From Kaistia geumhonensis (GTDB lineage Bacteria; Pseudomonadota; Alphaproteobacteria; Rhizobiales; Kaistiaceae): DNA of 64,000 bases. The DNA is taken from positions 3,674,001 through 3,738,000 of the forward strand of contig NZ_JAUSWJ010000001.1 in assembly GCF_030815145.1 (NCBI RefSeq), read 5' to 3'. A program made the translations under genes and the position numbers. The notes under the pieces are model-generated. The model did no database searches, had not been told where the DNA came from, and saw only the letters and a list, made by a program, of their open reading frames with translations. This document shows, one piece after another, positions 53,054-62,847 of this stretch; within the stretch, counting starts at the first letter, position 1; every line of letters starts with the position of its first letter.

Positions 53054-54939
53054 GGCGTCGCCCTCTTGGCCAGCGCCTGTTCCTTGGCCGGATCGATCCA
53101 CCACGAGTTCACGTCGATGCCGACATAGTCGGGCTGCTTCTCGGGAATGCCGAACTTGTTCCAGTAGGCGACGTTGATCACGTCGTTATACCACTGCGGC
53201 ACCATGTAGTAGTTCCACAGCAGCGCCCGGTCGAGCGCATGAGTCGCCGCGACGAGGTCGTCGCGATTGGTCGCGAAGACGACGCGATCGACGAGTGTGT
53301 CGATCGCCGGGTTCTTGATGCCGATCAGGTTGCGGCTGCCGGGGAGGTCGGCCGCGGCCGACGACCACATCTCGCGCTGCTCGTTGCCGGGCGACTGCGA
53401 CTGCGCGATCACCGTCGAGATCACGTCGAAGTCGAAATGGTCGACGCGGCTCTGATACTGCGCCGGATCGACGATCCGGAGCGTGGCGTCGATGCCGATC
53501 CGCCGCAGATTCTGGAGATAGGGCGACACCACTCGCTCGAAGGAGGGATCGGTCTCGAGGAACTCGATCTTGAAGGGCTCGCCGGTCTTGGCGTTGACGA
53601 GCTTGTTGCCCTTCAGCACCCAGCCTGCCTCCTGCATCAGCTCGACTGCCTTGCGCAGGCTGTCGCGGAAGGCCTGCGGCGTGTCGTTGGCCGGAAGATG
53701 GAAGGGCTGCGTGAAGAGTTCCGGCGGCAGCTGGTCCTTCACCGAGTTGAGAATCTCCAGCTCCTTCCCCTCGGGCACGCCGCTCGAGGCGAGGTCGATC
53801 CCGGAGAAATAGCTCTCGATCCGCTTGTACTTGTTGAAGAACAGCGTCCGGTTCATCGTCGGGAAATCGAAGGCGTAGTTGAGCGCCTGCCGGACGCGGA
53901 TGTCCTTGAACTTCTCGCGCCGCTGATTGAGGACGTAGCCCTGCATGCGGCCGGCCGAATGGACCGGGAACGAGGTCTTGATCACCTGGCCGTTCTTCAC
54001 GGCGGGGAAATCATACTCCGTCTCCCAGCGGCCGATGCGGTTCTCGAGGCGATAGTCGTCGAGGCCGCCCTTCTTGAAGGCTTCCCAGGTCGCGGTCGGG
54101 TCGCGGAAATAGTCGATCTTCTGGCGGTCGAAATTCTCGCGTCCGACCTTGGTCGGCAGGTCCTTGCCCCAATAGTCGGGCACGCGCTCCCAGATGATCT
54201 GCCGGCCGGGCTGGAACGAGGCGATCTTGTAGGCGCCCGAACCGAGCGGCGGCTCCAGCGTCGACTTGGTGATGTCGCGCGGCTTGCCCGACTTGTCCTT
54301 GCCGGTCCACCAGTGCTTCGGCAGGATCGGAAGATCGCCGAGGATGTTGGGCAGCTCGCGATTGCCCGGCTTGTCGAAGGTGAAGGTGACCTCATCGTCG
54401 CCGGTCTTCTCGGCCTTGACGATATTCGCGTAATACTTGTTGTAGAGCGGGCTCTGTGCCTTCAGCGTGTCGAACGACCAGACCACGTCGTCGGCCGTGA
54501 CCGGCTGGCCGTCATGCCAGCGCGCCGCCTTGTTGAGGCGGAACTTGGCAAAGGCGAAATCGTCCGGATAGGCAACCGCTTCGGCGATCAGGCCATAATT
54601 CGTGCCCGGCTGGTCGGTCGCCTGGTCCATCAGCGTGTCGTAGAGCAGGCCGCCGCCGAAGGACGCGAAGCCGGCGGCCGGGAGGCCCTGGACGACATAG
54701 GGATTGAAGCTGTCAAAGGTTCCGTCGGTGGCGCTGTTCAGCGTGCCGCCCTTCGGCGCGTCCGGATTGACATAGTCGTAGTGCTTGAAGCCTTCCGGAT
54801 ATTTCGGCTCGCCGATCAGCGACGAACTGTGGCGCCAGACGAGGCCTCCAGCCGGCGCGTCCTCGGCAAGCGCCGCCGCGGGCGGCAGCGCGAGACCGGC
54901 CGAGAGCACGGCAAGGGCGGCGAGGGCGGCTCTGATCAC
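53050..54939 (-). CDS. yejA: peptide ABC transporter substrate-binding protein, first copy (YejA)
   Basis: A 629-aa SBP_bac_5 protein with a Sec signal peptide (AALAALAVLSAGLALPPAAALA). The mature part starts around WRHSSSLIGEPKYPEGFKHY. Conserved blocks include GGTLNSATDGTFDSFNP and PLGSGAYKIASFQPGRQIIW. First gene of the yej operon. Family members bind oligopeptides in the periplasm. Confidence 0.92.
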   Translation of the reverse strand: MIRAALAALAVLSAGLALPPAAALAEDAPAGGLVWRHSSSLIGEPKYPEGFKHYDYVNPDAPKGGTLNSATDGTFDSFNPYVVQGLPAAGFASFGGGLLYDTLMDQATDQPGTNYGLIAEAVAYPDDFAFAKFRLNKAARWHDGQPVTADDVVWSFDTLKAQSPLYNKYYANIVKAEKTGDDEVTFTFDKPGNRELPNILGDLPILPKHWWTGKDKSGKPRDITKSTLEPPLGSGAYKIASFQPGRQIIWERVPDYWGKDLPTKVGRENFDRQKIDYFRDPTATWEAFKKGGLDDYRLENRIGRWETEYDFPAVKNGQVIKTSFPVHSAGRMQGYVLNQRREKFKDIRVRQALNYAFDFPTMNRTLFFNKYKRIESYFSGIDLASSGVPEGKELEILNSVKDQLPPELFTQPFHLPANDTPQAFRDSLRKAVELMQEAGWVLKGNKLVNAKTGEPFKIEFLETDPSFERVVSPYLQNLRRIGIDATLRIVDPAQYQSRVDHFDFDVISTVIAQSQSPGNEQREMWSSAAADLPGSRNLIGIKNPAIDTLVDRVVFATNRDDLVAATHALDRALLWNYYMVPQWYNDVINVAYWNKFGIPEKQPDYVGIDVNSWWIDPAKEQALAKRATP

Positions 54940-55063
54940 GGGCGATTCTCCGTTGGGCTCGTCACATTCTTAAGGTCGAATGCCGCGAGGGCAATCGGCG
55001 AGCCGTCCTGCTGCCGCGAAAACGCCTCCCCAGCGCAAGAAGCTTGGCGAAATCGGGCATGAA

Positions 55064-55091
55064 AAAGGCCGGAGCGTCGGCTCCGGCCTTT
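55064..55091. terminator. bidirectional terminator
   Basis: AAAGGCCGGAGC (55064-55075) and GCTCCGGCCTTT (55080-55091) make a perfect 12-bp stem with loop GTCG, with extra As on the left. It follows the cytochrome c stop (minus strand) and separates it from the yej operon promoter. Confidence 0.85.
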
Positions 55092-55120
55092 CCTGTCCGA
55101 GATTTAATGTAGGGAGCGGC

Positions 55121-55825
55121 TCAGTTGGCCGGCGCCGGAGCCGCGGGTGCGGCGGGAGCCGGGGCCGGCTCGGCCGGAGCAGGCGCTGCCGGAGCGGCAC
55201 CTTCGGCCGGAGCGGCCGGCGCTGCGCCTTCCGCCGGTGCAGCACCCTCGGCGGGAGCAGCAGCCGGAGCGGCCTCCGGCGTCGGCAGCGGCTCGGGCGT
55301 CGCGGCGAGCGTGCGCAGATAGGCGATGAGGTCGGCGCGATCCTGCGGCTTGGGCAGGCCGGCGAAGCCCATCGCGGTGCCGGGCATGTCGGCGCTCGGC
55401 TTCTTCAGGAAGTGGTAGAGATGCTCGTAGGTCCACTTGTCGCCGGCGGCGTGGGCCTTCTGGAACGTCTCGGAATACTTGAAGCCCTGCATCTCGCCGA
55501 TCGGACGGCCGACGATGCCATAGAGGTCCGGGCCGACCTTGGTGCCGGCGCCCTCGACGAAGTTGTGGCAGGCGGCGCACTTCTTGGCCACGGTCTCGCC
55601 GGTGGCGACATTGGCGCTGGCGAGCAGCACGGCGATCGGCGGATCCTCGGCGGCGGCGGGAGCCGCGCCGCCGGCCGGCGCCTCGTCGGCGACCTCGATC
55701 ACGAAACCGGGCTTCTCGGGCTCGGCCGGTGCATAGATCGCCTCGGCGACGATACCGAGCGACATCACGACCAGAAGCGTGAACAGGACCGCGCCCAGGA
55801 TCTTGTTCAGCTCGAAGGAATTCAT
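55121..55825 (-). CDS. membrane-anchored cytochrome c (CycM-like)
   Basis: A 234-aa class I cytochrome c. An uncleaved N-terminal anchor (ILGAVLFTLLVVMSLGIVAEA) is followed by a linker and the haem domain (about 75-180), with haem site KKCAACHNF and axial Met in GTAMGFAGL. It resembles CycM/c552 that links the bc1 complex to terminal oxidases in rhizobia. The last 50 residues are almost only Ala, Pro, Gly and Glu in repeats of the type APAEGA, unusual for the family. ATG 55825 fits a short N-terminus. Confidence 0.9.
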   Translation of the reverse strand: MNSFELNKILGAVLFTLLVVMSLGIVAEAIYAPAEPEKPGFVIEVADEAPAGGAAPAAAEDPPIAVLLASANVATGETVAKKCAACHNFVEGAGTKVGPDLYGIVGRPIGEMQGFKYSETFQKAHAAGDKWTYEHLYHFLKKPSADMPGTAMGFAGLPKPQDRADLIAYLRTLAATPEPLPTPEAAPAAAPAEGAAPAEGAAPAAPAEGAAPAAPAPAEPAPAPAAPAAPAPAN

Positions 55826-56004
55826 CGGTCCCGGCCCCAGTCGCATCGATCAAAAAAGGTCATGGCGGTCCGCCCTCGAGGCGAAACCATCGCACGTGGC
55901 GCGGAAACTACCTGCTTTCGCACGGACGGCGCAATACGTATGAAGGTCGCGCCGTTGAGACCTTTTGACACCCGAGGGTGAAGGCGAGGGAGACGCTGAG
56001 CGCG

Positions 56005-56769
56005 ATGGGCGACAGGAAAGAGGCGCTGGTCATGGTTCCGGCGCGCATGGCGTCGACGCGGCTGCCGGGCAAGCCGCTCGCCGATATCCATGGCGAGCCG
56101 ATGATCGTGCATGTCTGGCGCCGGGCGAGCGAAGCCGGCATCGGCCCCGTCTTCGTCGCGACGGACGATGCCGATATCGCGGCGGCCGTCCGCCGGGCCG
56201 GCGGCGAGGCGGTGATGACGCGCGGCGACCACGAGAACGGTTCCTCGCGCATCCACGAGGCGGTCGGGCTGGTCGATCCAGGCCGTGCCTTCGATCTCGT
56301 CGTCAATGTCCAGGGCGACCTGCCGACCGTCGAGCCCGCCTCGGTCGCCGCCGCCTTCGCCCCGCTCGCCGATCCTGACGTCGATATCGGCACCATCGCC
56401 GCGATCATCGACAACGAGGCCGACCGGACCAGCGAGAGCGTCGTGAAGATCGTCGGTTCGCCGAAGCGCGTCGGCGGCAGCCACAGCGAGCGGCAGCTGC
56501 GCGCGCTCTATTTCACCCGCGCCACGGCGCCGTGGGGGGCGGGGCCGCTTTATCACCATATCGGGCTCTACGCCTATCGCCGCTCCGCGCTCGAACGCTA
56601 TGTCGCGCTGCCGCCGTCGCCGCTCGAGATCCGCGAACGTCTCGAACAGCTTCGGGCGATCGAGGCGGGCATGCGCATCGATGTCGAGGTCGTTGACGCC
56701 GTTCCGCTCGGTGTCGATACTCCGGCCGACCTCGAGCGGGCGCGCAGCCTGCTCGCCGAAAGCCGCTGA
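56005..56769 (+). CDS. kdsB: 3-deoxy-manno-octulosonate cytidylyltransferase
   Basis: A protein of about 254 residues that activates Kdo as CMP-Kdo for LPS inner core synthesis. Motifs are [20 protein letters not shown] (nucleotide loop), [23 protein letters not shown] (metal-binding Asp) and a C-terminal [12 protein letters not shown]. The usual QGDEP is QGDLP here. ATG 56005 is preferred; GTG 55978 and ATG 56032 are alternatives. It is divergent from the cytochrome c gene. Confidence 0.93.
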   Translation: MGDRKEALVMVPARMASTRLPGKPLADIHGEPMIVHVWRRASEAGIGPVFVATDDADIAAAVRRAGGEAVMTRGDHENGSSRIHEAVGLVDPGRAFDLVVNVQGDLPTVEPASVAAAFAPLADPDVDIGTIAAIIDNEADRTSESVVKIVGSPKRVGGSHSERQLRALYFTRATAPWGAGPLYHHIGLYAYRRSALERYVALPPSPLEIRERLEQLRAIEAGMRIDVEVVDAVPLGVDTPADLERARSLLAESR

Positions 56770-56827
56770 CCGGACGCGGCGCCCACCTGTCCTGCGCCGC
56801 AAAGGCGTTCCTCGGAAGTCTCTCCTC

Positions 56828-57670
56828 ATGAAGAAGATCGTGTTCCAGGGCGAACCTGGCGCCAATTCGCACATCGCCGCGCGCGAGGTCTATCCCGACT
56901 ACGAGGCCGTGCCGGCGCCGACCTTCGAGGACTGCTTCCAGGCGATGGCGCGCGGCGACGTCGACCTCGCGATGATCCCGATCGAGAATTCGCTCGCCGG
57001 GCGCGTCGCCGACATCCACCACCTCCTGCCGGATTCCGGCCTCCACATCATCGGCGAGTTCTTCCTCCCCATCCGCTTCCAGCTGATGGCGCCGCATGGC
57101 GCGACGCTGGAGACGATCAAGACCGTCGAGAGTCATGTGCATGCGCTCGGCCAGTGCCGCCGCATCCTGCGCGCGCATGGCTACAAGGCGGTCGTCGCGG
57201 GCGACACGGCGGGGGCTGCCCGCATCATCGCCGAATCGGGCGACATCACCCGCGCCGCGCTGGCGCCGCGCTTCGCCGCCGAGATCTACGGCCTCGCCAT
57301 CCTCGCGGAGAATGTCGAGGACGCCGCGCACAACACGACCCGGTTCGTCATCCTCTCGCGCGAGCCGTCGCGCGCGCCGTCCGGCAACGGGCCGGTGATC
57401 ACCACCTTCGTGTTCCGCGTCCGCAACATTCCGGCCGCGCTCTACAAGGCGCTCGGCGGCTTCGCCACCAACGGCATCAACATGACCAAGCTGGAGAGCT
57501 ACCAGCTCGGCGGCCGCTTCACGGCGACGCAGTTCTATGCCGATGTCGAGGGCCATCCCGACGATCGCGGCCTGCATCTCGCGCTGGAGGAGCTGCACTT
57601 CTTCTCGGACGAACTGCGCATCCTCGGCGTCTATCCGGCGTCATCCTTCCGCGCAGCCGACCGGGACTAG
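56828..57670 (+). CDS. pheA: prephenate dehydratase
   Basis: A 280-aa enzyme converting prephenate to phenylpyruvate in phenylalanine synthesis. The catalytic domain (about 1-180) has the substrate motif NTTRFVIL; a C-terminal ACT domain (about 195-275) has the GALYKAL-like and ESYQLGG elements for Phe feedback. There is no chorismate mutase part. The last 30 bases overlap the convergent glycosyltransferase gene. Confidence 0.94.
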   Translation: MKKIVFQGEPGANSHIAAREVYPDYEAVPAPTFEDCFQAMARGDVDLAMIPIENSLAGRVADIHHLLPDSGLHIIGEFFLPIRFQLMAPHGATLETIKTVESHVHALGQCRRILRAHGYKAVVAGDTAGAARIIAESGDITRAALAPRFAAEIYGLAILAENVEDAAHNTTRFVILSREPSRAPSGNGPVITTFVFRVRNIPAALYKALGGFATNGINMTKLESYQLGGRFTATQFYADVEGHPDDRGLHLALEELHFFSDELRILGVYPASSFRAADRD

Positions 57671-58423
57671 CGCGGGGCCGGCCGTCTGGATGTCGGAGGT
57701 CGCCTGGCTGTTGGGGCCGAGCGCCAGCGCCGGATAGCAGGCGCAGGCCCGCACCCTTCCCCTCGAAAGGGCGAGATTGACCATGCTGTCGAGCCCATAG
57801 GGCCGGACGAGGCGATCCGTGCCGACGAGCGGCACGCTGTCGCGCGAGGAAAGCGGCAGGCAGCTTTCGAGGAGGCGCGCCGCGCCCGGGGGCGTCACCA
57901 CATAGGCGAGCAGGCCCCAGAACTGGATGCAGCGCATCAGGTTCGGCCGCGCGTCGTGCAGCCGCGCATAGGCCTCGAAATAGCCGGGCCGGCGCTTCGC
58001 CGTCTCGTCGAATCGCATCGCCGAGACGACGCCGTCCGATCCCTGCAGCGCCACAACCGAATCGGTGTTGTAGCCGAGGGTGATCAGGTCGGCCGCGGCG
58101 AGGTGGCGCTCCAGCAGAGGCTTCGCATGGCGCCAGAAGTCGCCGCGCAGGCAGACATCGTCCTCGAGGATGAAGTAGGGCTCGCGCCCCGACGCGCAGT
58201 CCCGCCAGAGCGTCGCATGCGACAGCGCGTTGGCCAGCGCGGCCTTGCCGAAATTGCGCTCCCCTTCCGCGAGGAGGCCGCAGGCGACCAGTTTTCCCTC
58301 GTCGATCCGGTCGCCGTCGACGGCGGTCATGACGCTGAAGGAAAGCGGCTGGCCGCGATTCCATCGTTGGAATTCGGCGCGCCTGTCCACCCGGCGCGCC
58401 AGGCTGATCACCACCGTCTTCAC
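57641..58423 (-). CDS. glycosyltransferase family 25 (LPS biosynthesis type)
   Basis: A 260-aa GT25 protein. The N-terminus VVISLARRVDRRAEFQ is the family signature, the acidic motif is FILEDDVCLRGDFW near residue 88, and the middle region NFGKAALANALSHATLWRDC is also typical. Family members add galactose or glucose to LOS/LPS. Its 3' end overlaps pheA by 30 bases in the opposite direction. Confidence 0.85.
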   Translation of the reverse strand: MKTVVISLARRVDRRAEFQRWNRGQPLSFSVMTAVDGDRIDEGKLVACGLLAEGERNFGKAALANALSHATLWRDCASGREPYFILEDDVCLRGDFWRHAKPLLERHLAAADLITLGYNTDSVVALQGSDGVVSAMRFDETAKRRPGYFEAYARLHDARPNLMRCIQFWGLLAYVVTPPGAARLLESCLPLSSRDSVPLVGTDRLVRPYGLDSMVNLALSRGRVRACACYPALALGPNSQATSDIQTAGPALVPVGCAEG

Positions 58424-58576
58424 GGTACCCGTCTCCGTCGCGATCCCCCGGCCGCGGTCCGGTCTCGGGATCGATGCTACGAGGGCGACGGCTCGCCGAT
58501 CACGTCATGAATTGTCGGGATTTTGTATCCGGAGCGCGCCGGGCATTGCCAAAGGTTGCGCCGCCGCGGCGCCGCC

Positions 58577-59542
58577 TCAGTCGCCCTCGGCCCAGGCCCG
58601 GATGAGGGTATGGGCGATGGCCATGCGCGGCGGCGTCGAGAGGCCGTTCGGGTGGTTTCCCTCCAGCATCGACAGCGTCTCGGCGCGGCTGAACCAGCGG
58701 CAGTCCTCCAGCTCGTGGGTATCTGGCACGATGTTGGTGGAAATCGCCTCGGCGAAGCAGCCGATCATCAGCGACATCGGGAATGGCCAGGGCTGGCTGG
58801 CGTGATAGGCGACGCGGCCGATCTTCACGCCGGATTCCTCGGCGATCTCGCGGCGCACGGCGTCCTCGATCGTCTCGCCGGGCTCGACGAAGCCGGCGAG
58901 GCAGGAATAGGTGCCGGGGGCGAAGCGCGCCTGGCGGCCCATCAGGCAGTTGTCCTCGTGGATGGCCAGCATGATCGCCACCGGGTCGGTGCGCGGGAAG
59001 AACTGCGCCTCGCAATTGGGACAGTCGCGGCGATAGCCGCCCTGCGCCATGGTCGTGCGCGTGCCGCAGCGGCCGCAGTAGCGGCAGGACCGGTGCCAGT
59101 GCAGCAGCGCGCGGGCCTGGGCGAGGGCGCCCAGCGTCTCGGGATCGGCGGTATCGGCGAGAAGATTGCCCGCGGCGCCGTTGATGGCGAGCGTGCGCAG
59201 CGACACCGCATGGAAGGCGTCGACGTCGAAGCTCGTCTCGCTGGTGATGGTGGTCGCCAGGCGCGGCGACGAACCGTCCCAGCCGAGCAGGATCACCTCG
59301 TCGAGCGCCGCGCCGACCGCCTCCGCCTCGCGGATGGTGAAGAGGGCATTCGCGGCCTCGCCGCTCCGCAGCATCGCCTCGTCGCCCCTGAGCAGGACGA
59401 TGCGGGCGGTCGGGTCGGCAAGCGCGGCCGAAAGGCTCGCCTCGTTGCGCTGCTCGCTGCGCCGGTCGAGCGTGTTGCCGGAAAAGCCGGTGAGCGTGCT
59501 CGGCTCGGGCGACGGCAGGCGTCTGAAGATGGATGGGGTCAT
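58577..59542 (-). CDS. nudC: NAD+ diphosphatase
   Basis: A 321-aa Nudix enzyme that splits NAD(H) to NMN and AMP and can remove NAD caps from RNA. The zinc ribbon is CRYCGRCGTRT with CPNC, the Nudix box is GFVEPGETIEDAVRREIAEE, and the subfamily signature SQPWPFPMS is present. ATG 59542 follows a good ribosome site. Confidence 0.94.
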   Translation of the reverse strand: MTPSIFRRLPSPEPSTLTGFSGNTLDRRSEQRNEASLSAALADPTARIVLLRGDEAMLRSGEAANALFTIREAEAVGAALDEVILLGWDGSSPRLATTITSETSFDVDAFHAVSLRTLAINGAAGNLLADTADPETLGALAQARALLHWHRSCRYCGRCGTRTTMAQGGYRRDCPNCEAQFFPRTDPVAIMLAIHEDNCLMGRQARFAPGTYSCLAGFVEPGETIEDAVRREIAEESGVKIGRVAYHASQPWPFPMSLMIGCFAEAISTNIVPDTHELEDCRWFSRAETLSMLEGNHPNGLSTPPRMAIAHTLIRAWAEGD

Positions 59543-59656
59543 GGCGGGAGGGCTTCGGCGCTGTGGTGACGGCCGCGTCGCGGCCGGGAAGGGCTCGTCA
59601 TTACGCCACAGAAGCGGCAAGCGCGATAGCCGGCGGCATCGCGCGCGAGGAAGGGC

Positions 59657-59685
59657 TTGCCAATCGGGGCGGAAACGACGATATG
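59657..59685 (+). promoter_or_regulatory. sigma-70-type promoter of the SRP RNA gene
   Basis: TTGCCA (59657-59662) and GATATG (59680-59685) are separated by 17 bases, and the -10 element ends 8 bases before the RNA start at about 59694. Confidence 0.5.
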
Positions 59686-59693
59686 TCGCCGCG

Positions 59694-59786
59694 GGAGGTT
59701 GGTGGCGGACGGGCCACTCGCCAATCGGGTCAGGTCCGGAAGGAAGCAGCCCCAACGAGCCAGGCACGGGTCGCGTGCCAGCCTCC
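59694..59786 (+). ncRNA. ffs: signal recognition particle RNA (4.5S)
   Basis: The invariant core of bacterial small SRP RNA, GTCAGGTCCGGAAGGAAGCA, lies at 59729-59748 and forms the GGAA tetraloop hairpin bound by Ffh. The ends GGAGGTTGG (59694-59702) and CCAGCCTCC (59778-59786) pair to close the hairpin, giving about 93 bases. The position just upstream of dnaX is conserved in alphaproteobacteria. The exact ends may differ by a few bases. Confidence 0.93.
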
Positions 59787-59893
59787 TTCCTTCCCCTGCT
59801 ATTTTCGGCCGCCTGTCGAGCATGCCGCCTGGGCGTGCTAGGCTCCCGCGCGGCTTTGACCGGCTTCGCCGGGTCGCGGCGACGGAACGAGGC

Positions 59894-61723
59894 ATGGTCG
59901 GAGGCATGGACGGCAGCGGCATCAGGGACGGCCAGACGGGCGGCGCCTACCGGGTGCTCGCGCGCAAATACCGCCCGCGCAGCTTCGAGGATCTCGTCGG
60001 CCAGGAGCCGATGGTCCGCACCCTCACCAACGCCTTTTCGACCGGCCGCATCGCGCAGGCCTATATGCTGACCGGCGTGCGCGGCGTCGGCAAGACGACG
60101 ACGGCCCGCATCCTCGCCCGCGGCCTCAACTATGCCGTTCCCGGCAAGGTGGACCGGCCGACCATCGACATGCCCGAGCTCGGCATCCACTGCGCCGAGA
60201 TCATGGAAGGGCGCCATGTCGACGTGATCGAGATGGACGCCGCCTCCAACAACGGCATCGACCATATCCGCGAGATCATCGAGGCGGTGCGCTACAAGCC
60301 CGTCTCCGCGCGCTACAAGGTCTATATCCTCGACGAGGTGCACATGCTCTCCGGGGCGGCCTTCAACGGGCTGCTGAAGACGCTCGAGGAGCCGCCGGAA
60401 CATGTGAAGTTCATCTTCGCGACGACCGAGATCCGCAAGGTTCCGGTGACGGTGCTGTCGCGCTGCCAGCGCTTCGATCTGCGCCGCATCGAGCAGGACC
60501 GGCTCGTCGGCCTGCTGCGCTCCATCACCGTGCGCGAGAGCGTGGAGATCGACGACGAGGCGCTCGCCATGATCGCGCGGGCCGCCGAGGGCTCGGCGCG
60601 CGATTCGCTGTCGCTGCTCGATCAGGCCATCGCCCATGGCGCGGGGCGGATCGTCGCCGAGGACGTGCGCGGCATGCTCGGCCTCGCCGACCGCAGCCGC
60701 GTCATCGATCTCTTCGAGGCACTGATGGCCGGGCGGATCGCCGAGGCGCTGGCGCTTCTCAAGGACCAGTACGACATCGGTGCCGAGCCGGGCGTCGTGC
60801 TGCAGGACCTCGCCGCTTTCACCCATCTCGTCACGCGCATCAAGGTCGTGCCCGGCGCCGCCGAGGATGGCGGCATGCCCGAGGCCGAGCGTCGCCGGGC
60901 GACCGAGTTCGCCGCCGCGCTGCCGCTGCGCGTCCTGTCGCGCGCCTGGCAGATGTTGCTCAAGGGCATCGAGGAAGTGCAGGGGTCGAGCCGGCCGCTC
61001 GCCGCCGCCGACATGGCGCTGATCCGCATCGCCCATGCGAGCGACCTGCCGACGCCGGACGAGGCGTTGCGGCTGCTGAAGGGTGGGGCGACGCCGCTTG
61101 CGCCGCCGTCCTCTGCCCCGTCCGCGCCGCCTCCGTCATCCTCTTCCCCGGCCGGCCATCATCCGTCCGCGCCGCGCGCGAGCTTTTCCTCCGGCGGGCC
61201 GTCGCTCGTGTCTTCGGGCAGTCCGATGGCGCGCGCCGCCGAACCGCAGATGGCGGCATCCGCGCCGCAGAAGGCAGTGCCGGCGATCCGCTTCCAGCGT
61301 TTCGAGGATCTCGTCGCCTTTGTCGGGCAGAAGCGCGACCTGCCGCTCAAGCTTGCGCTGGAGCGCGAGGTGCGCGTGATCCGCTTCGAGCCGGGCCTCC
61401 TCGAATTCGAGCCGACCGAGCACGCCTCGCGGACGCTCGCCTCCGATCTGTCGCGGCGGATCACAGAATGGACGGGGGAACGCTTCTCCGTCGTCGTCGG
61501 CCGTGGCGCCACCAGCGAGACAATCGCCGAACGGCAGGAAGCCGAGCGGCTGCGCCAGAAGAGCGACGCGAAGGCCGATCCGCTGGTCGCGGCGGTGCTC
61601 GCGCGCTTTCCCGGCGCCGAGATCGTCGACGTGCAGATCCGCGGCGAGGAGAGCGCCGAGGCGCCGATCGCGCCGCCGCCTGTCGAGGCCGGCGACGACG
61701 CCGCCGAGCAGGCCGACGACTGA
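59894..61723 (+). CDS. dnaX: DNA polymerase III subunit gamma/tau
   Basis: A 609-aa clamp-loader ATPase. Walker A is [14 protein letters not shown], Walker B is [19 protein letters not shown], and SRC-like arginine lies in [12 protein letters not shown]. The zinc-binding cysteines normally found before Walker B are mostly missing (only one Cys, in GIHCAEIM), as in related rhizobial proteins. A Ser/Pro-rich linker (about 400-460) precedes the tau part. ATG 59894 is chosen; the frame extends upstream into ffs, which cannot be coding. Confidence 0.94.
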   Translation: MVGGMDGSGIRDGQTGGAYRVLARKYRPRSFEDLVGQEPMVRTLTNAFSTGRIAQAYMLTGVRGVGKTTTARILARGLNYAVPGKVDRPTIDMPELGIHCAEIMEGRHVDVIEMDAASNNGIDHIREIIEAVRYKPVSARYKVYILDEVHMLSGAAFNGLLKTLEEPPEHVKFIFATTEIRKVPVTVLSRCQRFDLRRIEQDRLVGLLRSITVRESVEIDDEALAMIARAAEGSARDSLSLLDQAIAHGAGRIVAEDVRGMLGLADRSRVIDLFEALMAGRIAEALALLKDQYDIGAEPGVVLQDLAAFTHLVTRIKVVPGAAEDGGMPEAERRRATEFAAALPLRVLSRAWQMLLKGIEEVQGSSRPLAAADMALIRIAHASDLPTPDEALRLLKGGATPLAPPSSAPSAPPPSSSSPAGHHPSAPRASFSSGGPSLVSSGSPMARAAEPQMAASAPQKAVPAIRFQRFEDLVAFVGQKRDLPLKLALEREVRVIRFEPGLLEFEPTEHASRTLASDLSRRITEWTGERFSVVVGRGATSETIAERQEAERLRQKSDAKADPLVAAVLARFPGAEIVDVQIRGEESAEAPIAPPPVEAGDDAAEQADD

Positions 61724-61758
61724 ACCCATCACGCAAGCCAGGCGAGAGGAACACCCCG

Positions 61759-62082
61759 ATGCGCGACATCATGGGCATGATGAGCAAGGCCAAGGAACTG
61801 CAGTCCAAGATGCAGGCCATGCAGGACGAGATCGCCACCCTCGAGGTGAAGGGCAGCGCCGGCGCCGGCCTCGTCACCGTCACCATGACGGCCAAGGGCG
61901 ACCTGCGGAAGATCGCCATCGATCCGTCGCTGCTGAAGGCCGACGAGGGCGAGATCCTCGAAGACCTCGTCATCGCCGCCCATGCCGACGCGCGCGGCAA
62001 GGCCGAGAAGCTGATGGCCGACAAGATGCAGTCGCTGACCGGCGGCCTCGGCCTGCCGCCGGGCCTCAAGCTTCCTTTCTGA
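61759..62082 (+). CDS. ybaB: YbaB/EbfC nucleoid-associated protein
   Basis: A 107-aa DNA-binding protein. The N-terminal helix ([20 protein letters not shown]) and the beta segment [19 protein letters not shown] match the family. It lies between dnaX and recR, the usual order, and helps organise DNA. AGAGGA provides the ribosome site. Confidence 0.94.
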   Translation: MRDIMGMMSKAKELQSKMQAMQDEIATLEVKGSAGAGLVTVTMTAKGDLRKIAIDPSLLKADEGEILEDLVIAAHADARGKAEKLMADKMQSLTGGLGLPPGLKLPF

Positions 62083-62106
62083 GGGCAGCGGGCCCCCTCG
62101 TCTTCA

Positions 62107-62125
62107 CCTCTCCCCACTGGAGAGG
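62107..62125. repeat. short palindromic intergenic repeat
   Basis: CCTCTCC-CCACT-GGAGAGG is a perfect 7-bp stem in the 144-base gap between ybaB and recR. Elements beginning CCTCTCCC are common scattered palindromes in Hyphomicrobiales. No T-run follows. Confidence 0.4.
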
Positions 62126-62226
62126 AGCAAGGAAGCTCGACAGGTGAGCCCCCGCAGTGGGGCCAAGCGCGCCGATCCGGCTTCGGCCGCCCGAGCCGCA
62201 GTCAACGCTGAAGCGGAGAGACCATC

Positions 62227-62832
62227 ATGCCGCGCGCCGTCGCCGGTCCCGAGATCGAGAGGCTGATCCAGTTGCTGGCGCGGCTGCCCGGCCTCGGCCC
62301 GCGTTCGGCGCGGCGGGCGGCGCTGGCGCTGGTGAAGAAGAAGGACCTGCTGCTCGCCCCGCTCGCGAGCGCGATGACGGTCGCCGCCGAGCGGATCGTC
62401 ACCTGTTCGGTCTGCGGCAATGTCGACACCGCCGATCCGTGCACGATCTGCACGGATGCCAGCCGGGACGCGCGGACCATCGTCGTCGTCGAGGATGTCG
62501 CCGATCTCTGGGCGCTCGAGCGGGCCGGGGCGATCGATGCGCGCTACCATGTGCTCGGCGGCACGCTGTCGCCGCTCGACGGCGTCGGGCCCGACGACCT
62601 CACGATCGATGCGCTCGTCGCGCGCTGCGCGGGGGGCGAGGTGTCGGAAGTGATCATAGCCGTCAACGCGACGGTCGACGGGCAGGCGACGGCGCATGTG
62701 ATCATGGATCGTCTCGCCGGACTTCCGGTCAAGGTCTCGCGCCTCGCCCATGGGGTGCCGGTCGGCGGCGAGCTCGATTATCTCGACGAGGGCACCCTCT
62801 CGGCCGCGATCCGCGCCCGCACGCCGCTCTGA
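62227..62832 (+). CDS. recR: recombination protein RecR
   Basis: A 201-aa DNA-repair protein of the RecFOR pathway. A helix-hairpin-helix ([14 protein letters not shown]) is followed by a zinc finger ([16 protein letters not shown]) and a Toprim domain ([15 protein letters not shown] onward). Length and order are standard. Confidence 0.96.
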   Translation: MPRAVAGPEIERLIQLLARLPGLGPRSARRAALALVKKKDLLLAPLASAMTVAAERIVTCSVCGNVDTADPCTICTDASRDARTIVVVEDVADLWALERAGAIDARYHVLGGTLSPLDGVGPDDLTIDALVARCAGGEVSEVIIAVNATVDGQATAHVIMDRLAGLPVKVSRLAHGVPVGGELDYLDEGTLSAAIRARTPL

Positions 62833-62847
62833 CCAGGAGGACCAGCC

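Noticed and set aside
55127-55290. Repetitive GC-rich tract considered as a mobile or recombination element
   Set aside because: It is in frame and encodes the Ala/Pro-rich tail of the cytochrome.
59657-59893. N-terminal extension of dnaX in frame back to 59657
   Set aside because: It runs through the SRP RNA gene; the first conserved residues follow ATG 59894.
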